Positions 1 through 5,561 of a DNA stretch of 6,584 nucleotides are shown here, piece after piece. Below the pieces are notes generated by a model that worked only from the letters and a program-made list of their open reading frames with translations, made no database searches and was not told the DNA's origin. A program made the translations under genes and the position numbers. Numbering within the stretch: position 1 is the first letter of the stretch; the number at the start of each line of letters is the position of its first letter. This DNA comes from Prevotellaceae bacterium (GTDB lineage: Bacteria > Bacteroidota > Bacteroidia > Bacteroidales > UBA932). The stretch lies in contig JAISSE010000216.1 of the NCBI GenBank assembly GCA_031273285.1, forward strand, positions 1 to 6,584. Reading direction: 5' to 3'.

Positions 1-2363
1 TAGGAGAAAAAGGCGTCGAAAAATTTGTTTTTGCCAATCTCAAAGTGAAGGACAAGGTATTTATCCTGTTCGATTCGAAGTCGGAGGATGTCGAACCCGA
101 TGATTTGATTTCTTCATGCGACGATTTTATGGAGTTGCTGATCGAAAAAGACACCGTTCACAATCTGATAAGCAGCATATTCTATCAGGTTGAAGACGAT
201 GTAATACAGGACGGCATTGCGTTTCTGTACGAAAATGCGCCCGTATTTCTGGACTACTCGCAGTATCCGCTGCTTGATTCGCTGCTCGACGAAAAACAGC
301 TTGAACGTCAAATGGCGGAGAACTACAATACCATAACTTCGACGGCAGGCATGGCGTACAAGGACATAATTACTCACGACCCGATCGGTTTGCGCAATAT
401 TTTCATATCGCAGGTCGGTAATTTCGGACTGGGCGGGCATTACGTGTTGTACAACGGTCATATCTTCACCTCGGATACTACTGTGGCAGTGGCGTTTTTG
501 GCTCCTAATTTCAAAACTCTGGACTCGAAGATGTCGTCGCGATTTGTGGAAATGCTGCGGCAGGCAGCCGAAGAATATACGCGGCAAAATCCAGATATCG
601 ACATTCTTTATCACGGGCAGCCGGTGCAGAGCGTCAGCAATTCCGACCGCATCAAGAAAGATTTAATCATGACGGTTTCCGTTTCTTTAATCTTGATACT
701 GATGCTTTTGATGTACTGCTTCAGGAATCCTGCCACTTTGTTTCATCTGCTTGCTCCAGTTGTTTACGGCATCCTGTTTGCCATGTCGGCGATGTACTTC
801 ATTAAAGGCAGCATGTCGATTATGGCTTTGGGTATCGGCGCAATAGTCATGGGCGTTGCTTTCAGTTATTGTCTGCATATTATTGCTCATTATAAATATG
901 TAGGCGAAGCGGAAAAAGTGTTAAAAGACCAGACCGTACCGGTTATTCTGGGCGTATTGACCACTATAGGCGCATTTATGGGGCTGCTGCTCACCAGATC
1001 GGAGTTATTGCACGACTTCGGGCTGTTCGCTTCGCTGGGACTGACGGGAACCACTGTGTTCGCCCTGCTGTTTTTACCTCAGTTTTTCAAGTCGGAGACA
1101 AACAAAAAATCGGACAGAACCTTTGCCTTTTTGGAGAAAATAAATTCCTATCCTCTGGAAAAACAGATATGGCTGATTGTTTGTATCGTAACAGTCAGTG
1201 TACTGAGTTATGCCTTTTCGGGCAACGTGAAATTCGATTCGAATTTGCGACATATCGGCTACAATAACGAACAGCTTGTGCGTTCGCAAAATTTGCTTGC
1301 ATCAAAAACCGCAGAAAATCAGTCGACTTTCTATTTTGCGACTATTTCGGAAAATCTGGACTCCGCATTGATTTTCAGCCGAAAACTTTGCAGCGATCTG
1401 GAGATTCTGAAAAACGAAGGAAAGATAGCCGGCTATTCGGCATCCTCTTCCGTGTTTATCCCGACAGGAGAACAGGAATCGCGGATAAAACACTGGAACT
1501 CATACTGGACCGGCGAAAAAAAGGAAAAAACAATAAAAGACATAACTCTTGTCGGCGCCAAATACAAATTTTCGCCGGATACTTTCGACCCGTTTTTCGA
1601 CATGCTTGATGCCGAATATGAACCTGTGTCGCTGTACGATGCGAAAATTATTCCCGACGAAATTATGAGCAACCTGATTGAATTTACGGACGGTAATTAC
1701 TTGGCATTTACACCCGTAAGGGTGGACAAGGAAAAATTGCCGGAGGTGGGCAACGAGATTGCCGCCGCCAACGGCAATATGGCTGTAATCGACCCGATGT
1801 TTTACGCAAACAACATGGTTCTTGCAATTCACAAGGATTTCAATACCACGCTTATAATATCTTCGCTGTTCGTTCTGCTGGTGCTGCTGGTTTCGCTGCG
1901 AAGCATGGTTCTGGCAATACTCGCTTTTCTGCCGATGGGGCTTAGCTGGTACATAGTTTTGGGGGTCATGGCGATGTTCGAACTGGAATTTAATCTGATA
2001 AACATCATTGTTTCAAGTTTCATATTCGGTATAGGAGTTGATTACAGTATTTTCATAATGGACGGACTGTTAGCCGAATATCGCAAGACGCGGCAATCCC
2101 TGCTTGCATATCATAAAACCGCCATATTTTTTTCGGCTATTATACTGATTATAGTTATTTTATCCCTGTTTTTCGCAGTGCATCCCGCGATTTATTCCAT
2201 AGGTATAGCCACTCTTATCGGCATGGTTTCGACGATATTGATAGCCTATTCGTTACAGCCGTTTTTATTCCGGCTTCTGATTACGAGGCGAGTGGAAAAG
2301 GGCAAAACGCCTTTTCTCGAAAAATGGGCGCGAAACAGGCAAAAACCCGACGGTGAGCAATGA
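1..2363 (+). CDS. MMPL/RND-family lipid exporter (5' partial)
   Basis: Inner-membrane transporter of the RND superfamily (MMPL type, COG4258-like), expected to use the proton gradient to export a lipid or polyene product. The reading frame is open to the left edge (codons from base 3 read GEKGVEKFVFANLKVKDK), so the GTG at 45 is internal. The first membrane helix and perhaps 40-60 residues are missing. Numbering from base 45, residues 1-205 are the first periplasmic domain, helices lie near 207-226, 233-253, 258-282, 298-317 and 326-345, a seventh near 374-391, a second periplasmic domain spans about 392-600, and the last five helices lie near 602-618, 622-645, 651-673, 692-712 and 716-745. 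This is the duplicated RND layout. The motif GIGVDYSIF (662-670) carries the Asp-Tyr pair typical of MMPL proton relays; the first-half equivalent reads GVAFSY, without Asp. The stop overlaps the next start as ATGA. Family and topology are confident; the cargo is inferred from neighbours. Confidence 0.9.
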   Translation, partial: GEKGVEKFVFANLKVKDKVFILFDSKSEDVEPDDLISSCDDFMELLIEKDTVHNLISSIFYQVEDDVIQDGIAFLYENAPVFLDYSQYPLLDSLLDEKQLERQMAENYNTITSTAGMAYKDIITHDPIGLRNIFISQVGNFGLGGHYVLYNGHIFTSDTTVAVAFLAPNFKTLDSKMSSRFVEMLRQAAEEYTRQNPDIDILYHGQPVQSVSNSDRIKKDLIMTVSVSLILILMLLMYCFRNPATLFHLLAPVVYGILFAMSAMYFIKGSMSIMALGIGAIVMGVAFSYCLHIIAHYKYVGEAEKVLKDQTVPVILGVLTTIGAFMGLLLTRSELLHDFGLFASLGLTGTTVFALLFLPQFFKSETNKKSDRTFAFLEKINSYPLEKQIWLIVCIVTVSVLSYAFSGNVKFDSNLRHIGYNNEQLVRSQNLLASKTAENQSTFYFATISENLDSALIFSRKLCSDLEILKNEGKIAGYSASSSVFIPTGEQESRIKHWNSYWTGEKKEKTIKDITLVGAKYKFSPDTFDPFFDMLDAEYEPVSLYDAKIIPDEIMSNLIEFTDGNYLAFTPVRVDKEKLPEVGNEIAAANGNMAVIDPMFYANNMVLAIHKDFNTTLIISSLFVLLVLLVSLRSMVLAILAFLPMGLSWYIVLGVMAMFELEFNLINIIVSSFIFGIGVDYSIFIMDGLLAEYRKTRQSLLAYHKTAIFFSAIILIIVILSLFFAVHPAIYSIGIATLIGMVSTILIAYSLQPFLFRLLITRRVEKGKTPFLEKWARNRQKPDGEQ

Positions 2364-3823
2364 AATACGATGTAATTATTATCGGAAGCGGACTGGGCGG
2401 ACTGGAATGCGGATATATCCTGTCGAAAAAAGGATATAAGGTTTGTATTCTGGAACAGAACGCGCAAATCGGCGGCTGTATGCAAACGTTCAAGCGTGGC
2501 AAATCGGTGTTTAACACCGGTTTTCACTATATCGGAGGACTTGACGAAGGGCAGTCGCTGAATAAACTGTTCCGCTATTTCGATTTACTTGATTTGCCGT
2601 GGCACAAACTGGACGAAGACGCTTTTGCCGAAGTAATTATAGACGGAAAGCCGTTTTTTCTTGCATCGGGACACGAGCGGTTTGTCGATACTTTGGCAAA
2701 GGATTTTCCCCATCAGCGCAAACAGCTTGAGACATATACACACTTTTTAAAACAGGTGGGAGACAATATTTTCGAAAGTTTCACCAGCGATTTCGGCAAT
2801 TCCGCACTGTTCGACAGTTCGGCATACCTGTTCCTTCAGGAAACAGTCGATGACCCTCTTTTGAGGAATATCCTGTCGGGAAGCTCGTTAACCATGGAAT
2901 TATGCTCGAAAAAACTCCCGCTTTATATCTTTGCACAGATAAATAACTCGTTCATTCAAAGCACATGGCGACTGAACGGCAACGGATCGATGATTGTCGA
3001 CAAACTCGCCGGAGATATCCGTGCCATGGGCGGCGACATTATCACAAAGGCAAAAGTTACACGCCTGATTGAAACAGACGGCAGAATCGGTTCCGTCGAA
3101 TACAATGACGACGCGCAAGTGTCGGGAACATACGTTATTTCGGATATACATCCGTCGCAAACGCTGGCGCTGATTCCCGAAAGCCGTCATATCAGAAAAA
3201 TGTATCGCAACCGGATTTCGTCCATATCCAACACATTCGGTATTTTTACGGTACATTTGCAGATTAAGGAATCCGCCATGCCGTATCTGAACAGAAATAT
3301 TTTCATCTACAGAAACGAAGATATTATCTGGGACTATAAATTTAACGGCGAAATATCTTCCGTTTTAGTCAATTATAACATACCTCGCGACGGAAGCTGC
3401 ACAAGCAATATTGATATTCTTACTCCCATGTGCTGGGATGAGGTTGCACGCTGGGCGGATACCGTCATCGGCAAAAGAGGCGCCGATTATGAGATGTTTA
3501 AACAGCAGAAAGCGGAATCATGCATCGAATTTGTTTCGGAAAGGATTCCAGACCTGAAAAATTGCATCGAAAAAATTTATACAAGCACTCCGCTCACATA
3601 CAGAGACTATACGGGGACGCCAAACGGGTCGGCTTACGGCATTCAAAAAGATTATAACGACACGCTTGGCACGATAATTGTACCGCAGACACAGATACCG
3701 AATTTGTTTTTGTCGGGGCAAAATCTCAATCTGCACGGTGTTTTGGGAGTTTCGATGACCTCCTTTTTTACCTGTGCAAAGATTGTTGGTATGGATAATT
3801 TGTTAAAAGATTTTAATATATAA
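2360..3823 (+). CDS. CrtI/RetSat-like FAD-dependent oxidoreductase
   Basis: A 487-residue flavoprotein of the phytoene desaturase / all-trans-retinol 13,14-reductase type. The N-terminus is a Rossmann FAD site: GSGLGG at 9-14, Glu32 at the end of the second strand (LEQ, expected to bind the FAD ribose), then IGGCMQTF at 37-44, the usual second glycine pair. The C-terminal FAD motif is recognisable as NLFLSGQNLNLHG (448-460) followed by VLGVSMTSF. Length is normal for the family and no signal peptide is present. The start is fixed by the ATGA overlap with the exporter stop, which implies translational coupling. Enzymes of this family desaturate, saturate or isomerise conjugated chains, so a role in modifying a polyene or its head group fits the operon, but substrate and direction cannot be read from sequence. 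Similar genes occur in Bacteroidota flexirubin/aryl polyene loci, as I recall; this was not checked. Confidence 0.88.
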   Translation: MKYDVIIIGSGLGGLECGYILSKKGYKVCILEQNAQIGGCMQTFKRGKSVFNTGFHYIGGLDEGQSLNKLFRYFDLLDLPWHKLDEDAFAEVIIDGKPFFLASGHERFVDTLAKDFPHQRKQLETYTHFLKQVGDNIFESFTSDFGNSALFDSSAYLFLQETVDDPLLRNILSGSSLTMELCSKKLPLYIFAQINNSFIQSTWRLNGNGSMIVDKLAGDIRAMGGDIITKAKVTRLIETDGRIGSVEYNDDAQVSGTYVISDIHPSQTLALIPESRHIRKMYRNRISSISNTFGIFTVHLQIKESAMPYLNRNIFIYRNEDIIWDYKFNGEISSVLVNYNIPRDGSCTSNIDILTPMCWDEVARWADTVIGKRGADYEMFKQQKAESCIEFVSERIPDLKNCIEKIYTSTPLTYRDYTGTPNGSAYGIQKDYNDTLGTIIVPQTQIPNLFLSGQNLNLHGVLGVSMTSFFTCAKIVGMDNLLKDFNI

Positions 3824-4446
3824 TGAAAAAGATTTTAATTTGCATATTTTTATGCAGTTGCATCGCAGCAAATGCGCAGGACGATTCCGGCGTTTCGATT
3901 ATCGAAAAAATCAAACGGGCAAATGCGGAATGTTCCTCGATTACAAGCGATTTCAGCCAAATCAAACATGTATCGTTCATGAACGAAGATGTCGCTTCGA
4001 GCGGTAAATTTTTCTACAGCAAACCCGACCGTCTTTGCATGAAATATGATGAACCCGCCGGAGATATAATGCTGATAAACAAAGACCAGCTCGTGATGAT
4101 CGCGGCAGGCAAATACAGTAAGGCATCGACCAAATCCAGCTCGAAAGCCCGAAGAATGAAAAATATCCTTGCCTCGTGTTTGCAGGGCGATGTGTCTTTG
4201 ATAGACGGAGTTACGCTCTCAAGCGAGGAAACCGCCGACAGTTATGTCATTACGGCTAAACTGAACAGGAGGGAAAAAAACGGCGTTGTCAATAAAGTGG
4301 TACTGAACTACGACAAATCCGATTTGACTCTCAGCGTTTTGCGAATGGAGGAACCCGACGGAAGCTATACCGTGTACAAATTGACTAACAAGAGGTTAAA
4401 TCAGCCTGTCGGCGACGAGGTTTTCAAGGCTCCGGCAAAAAAATAG
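3823..4446 (+). CDS. Periplasmic LolA-like lipoprotein carrier protein
   Basis: A 207-residue exported protein resembling LolA, the periplasmic chaperone that carries lipoproteins to the outer membrane. The N-terminus is a signal peptide: MKK, a hydrophobic stretch to about residue 15, and an AxA site (A16-N17-A18) that predicts cleavage before Q19. A Cys at 13 preceded by LCS is a poor lipobox, so a soluble form is preferred. The mature part has the LolA pattern: an amphipathic start with F-Q-K-like spacing (SDFSQIKHVSF), then a GKFFYSKPDRL segment near 61-71 and a strand pair around DIMLINKDQLVMI. The start is set by the TAATG overlap with the FAD gene stop at 3821-3823. LolA-like genes next to MMPL exporters are typical of aryl polyene-type clusters, where they are thought to help pass the lipid across the periplasm. 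It is therefore more likely a cluster-specific paralogue than the housekeeping LolA. Confidence 0.85.
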   Translation: MKKILICIFLCSCIAANAQDDSGVSIIEKIKRANAECSSITSDFSQIKHVSFMNEDVASSGKFFYSKPDRLCMKYDEPAGDIMLINKDQLVMIAAGKYSKASTKSSSKARRMKNILASCLQGDVSLIDGVTLSSEETADSYVITAKLNRREKNGVVNKVVLNYDKSDLTLSVLRMEEPDGSYTVYKLTNKRLNQPVGDEVFKAPAKK

Positions 4447-4455
4447 CTGCGGATA

Positions 4456-4884
4456 ATGGATTTGGATGTAGATGTGGACGTGAGGGAACTTTTGCCGCAA
4501 CAGGGCGAGTTTGTGATGATTGACCGTTTGCGGTATTTCGACGAAACCACCATTGTTTCTTCCATGACGGTTGTCGGAGATAATATTTTTGTCGACGGCG
4601 ATGTTTTTACCGAACCGGGGATTATAGAAAATATTGCGCAGACAGCCGCTGCAAGAATGGGTTATATCGGTAAATATATCGACAAAAGCGGTGTGAAACT
4701 TGGCTTTATCGGTGAAATAAAAAACCTGTTTATCGAACGCTGTCCCCGCACGGGAGAAGAACTGACAACGCGAATCGAAGTTACAACCGAAATATTTTCA
4801 ACTGTCATGATACAGGCTAAAGTGAATGCCGGCAACGACCTGATAGCGCACGGGAGCATGAAAATCGCAGTAATTGCTTCATAA
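4456..4884 (+). CDS. ApeP-like hotdog 3-hydroxyacyl-ACP dehydratase subunit
   Basis: A 142-residue single hotdog-fold protein related to FabZ/ApeP dehydratases, which remove water from 3-hydroxyacyl-ACP to give the trans-2-enoyl chain. The FabZ-like opening is ELLPQQGEFVMIDRL (11-25), where FabZ has LPHR; the His is replaced by Gln15/Gln16. The central helix reads EPGIIENIAQTAAARMGY (53-70), so Glu58 aligns with the FabZ catalytic Glu (E-x-x-A-Q). The HFP segment that supplies the catalytic His in FabZ is absent: the strand before the helix reads NIFVDGDVF. An in-frame TAG at 4444 makes ATG 4456 the earliest start; GTG codons at Val7 or Val9 are possible alternatives, and the acidic DLDVDVDV leader is odd. 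No clear ribosome binding site is visible in the 9-base gap after the LolA-like gene. Family is confident; independent activity is doubtful, and partnership with the next gene is inferred. Confidence 0.82.
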   Translation: MDLDVDVDVRELLPQQGEFVMIDRLRYFDETTIVSSMTVVGDNIFVDGDVFTEPGIIENIAQTAAARMGYIGKYIDKSGVKLGFIGEIKNLFIERCPRTGEELTTRIEVTTEIFSTVMIQAKVNAGNDLIAHGSMKIAVIAS

Positions 4885-4899
4885 TTCACAATCCGTAAG

Positions 4900-5271
4900 A
4901 TGAAACTCAAAGACGATTTTTTTAAGATACTCAATATCAATAAATATTCGGATAAAATCGAATATACTGTTCAGCTTGATGCCGCGCATCCCATTTACCG
5001 GTATCATTTTCCCGAAAACCCTGTTACTCCGGGAGTTTGCATTATCCAGACGGTGAAAGAACTTGTCGCCGAAAATGTTGATTCCGGACTTTTTCTGCAA
5101 AAAATCGCCAGAATCCGATATTTCAGGGTGATAAATCCTGTTGATAATCCGATTATAAGCGTGTCTCTGGATATTTCCGACGTAGAAGGCGGTTATAATG
5201 TCGCCGCGACGGTTTTTTCGGGTGAAACTGTTTTTTCGCAATTGTCGCTGTTGTTTATAATTACGAATTAA
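4900..5271 (+). CDS. ApeI/FabZ-like hotdog 3-hydroxyacyl-ACP dehydratase subunit
   Basis: A 123-residue hotdog protein of the FabZ/ApeI type, shorter than classical FabZ (about 140-150 residues). The hallmark is HPIYRYHFPENPVTPGV at 30-46: His36 aligns with the catalytic His of the FabZ GHFPxxPxxPGV motif, with Tyr35 instead of Gly. The helix after it reads CIIQTVKEL (47-55), so Gln50 sits where FabZ has its catalytic Glu. This is the mirror image of the preceding gene, which keeps Glu but lacks His. It starts 15 bases after that gene's stop, with only a weak taag-like sequence before ATG, so the two are likely co-translated and may form a heterodimer. The last codons (Thr-Asn-stop) lie inside a heptamer repeat, so the native C-terminus may have been altered by repeat growth. 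It is the last gene of the operon before a repeat-rich gap. Confidence 0.84.
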   Translation: MKLKDDFFKILNINKYSDKIEYTVQLDAAHPIYRYHFPENPVTPGVCIIQTVKELVAENVDSGLFLQKIARIRYFRVINPVDNPIISVSLDISDVEGGYNVAATVFSGETVFSQLSLLFIITN

Positions 5272-5287
5272 AAATTAAAAATTACGA
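5260..5287. repeat. Heptamer tandem repeat over the stop codon
   Basis: Four consecutive 7-base units read attacga, attaaaa, attaaaa, attacga. The first unit and the start of the second encode the final Thr, Asn and stop of the ApeI-like gene, so the repeat straddles the coding end. Units are direct, AT-rich and in exact register. Function is unknown; polymerase slippage is the simplest origin. Confidence 0.7.
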
Positions 5288-5293
5288 AATGTA

Positions 5294-5335
5294 AATTCGA
5301 CGCAGTCAAACGCAAGTTCGACGCAGTCAAATGGG
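5294..5335. repeat. Two-copy 21-base direct repeat
   Basis: The 15-mer ttcgacgcagtcaaa occurs exactly at 5296-5310 and 5317-5331, giving a 21-base period (units 5294-5314 and 5315-5335). A shorter version, gtcaaatg, recurs at 5477-5484 inside the right side of the adjoining palindrome. The pair abuts the left edge of that palindrome at 5333. It may be a tandem duplication left by an insertion event, or a binding site; two copies are too few for a CRISPR call. Confidence 0.75.
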
Positions 5336-5489
5336 TGCATTCCAAAATGTCGTTTTTGAGATGATTGTTTTTTAAACGCAAAGGACGCAAGGAATCCGCA
5401 AAGTTCGCAAAGTATTTCCTTTGCGAACTTTGCGTTAAATAATTTCTTTCCTTTGCGACAAATTGGAATACTTCCGGTCAAATGCACCC
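5333..5489. repeat. Nested palindromic element, MITE/REP-like
   Basis: A 157-base stretch whose ends are inverted repeats. The left arm 5333-5352 (starting gggtgcattcc) pairs with 5456-5469 plus 5484-5489 (ending gcaccc) at 18 of 20 positions, the right arm being interrupted by 14 bases (5470-5483). Inside, cgcaaagga at 5377-5385 pairs with tcctttgcg at 5449-5457, and a perfect 16-bp stem forms the centre. The heptamer cgcaaag occurs at 5377, 5397 and 5406, a one-mismatch version at 5386, and its complement at 5419, 5428 and 5451. No transposase is encoded. The structure suggests a non-autonomous miniature element or a repetitive extragenic palindrome; cgcaaag-type repeats are, as I recall, widespread between Bacteroidota genes, but this was not checked. 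Confidence 0.6.
5397..5434. terminator. Perfect 16-bp hairpin, possible operon terminator
   Basis: Left arm 5397-5412 (cgcaaagttcgcaaag) and right arm 5419-5434 are exact reverse complements around a 6-base loop, tatttc. In RNA this would be a very stable stem, placed between the end of the operon and the next promoter, so it could end or protect the operon transcript on either strand. It lacks a clear run of T after the stem (ttaaataatttc follows), so a classical intrinsic terminator is not certain; it is also the core of the palindromic element. Confidence 0.45.
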
Positions 5490-5496
5490 GTCCCGA

Positions 5497-5527
5497 ATTG
5501 CGATTTCGATTTATTTGTATAAATTTG
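5497..5527 (+). promoter_or_regulatory. Candidate Bacteroidetes-type promoter for the DHOD-like gene
   Basis: TAAATTTG at 5520-5527 matches the Bacteroides -7 consensus TAnnTTTG exactly. ATTG at 5497-5500 matches the -33 TTTG at three of four bases, with 19 bases between, within the usual range. Transcription would start near 5534, leaving a leader of about 28 bases before ATG 5562. The position just beyond the palindromic element suggests that the last gene is transcribed on its own. Confidence 0.5.
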
Positions 5528-5561
5528 CCAGATAATTGTAAAGATTTTAAACGTTATTTCG

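Noticed and set aside
45..47. GTG at 45 as the true start of the exporter gene
   Set aside because: The same frame is open to the left edge and reads as normal MMPL sequence before the GTG; a first membrane helix is needed and missing, so the gene begins outside the window.
114..614. 166-residue minus-strand open frame opposite the exporter
   Set aside because: Antisense to a conserved periplasmic domain, with no recognisable domain or start context.
3823..4446. Outer-membrane lipoprotein processed at Cys13
   Set aside because: LCSC is a poor lipobox (Cys at -2), and a better AxA cleavage site follows at 16-18.
5294..5457. CRISPR array
   Set aside because: Only two copies of the 15-mer with a 6-base gap, and the cgcaaag units are much too short and close for repeats with spacers; no cas genes are present.
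5275..5487. 70-residue minus-strand open frame in the intergenic region
   Set aside because: It is a translation of the cgcaaag palindrome and the direct repeat (the peptide repeats FDCVE and contains NAKFAKE). Such peptides arise from repeats and show no independent sign of coding.
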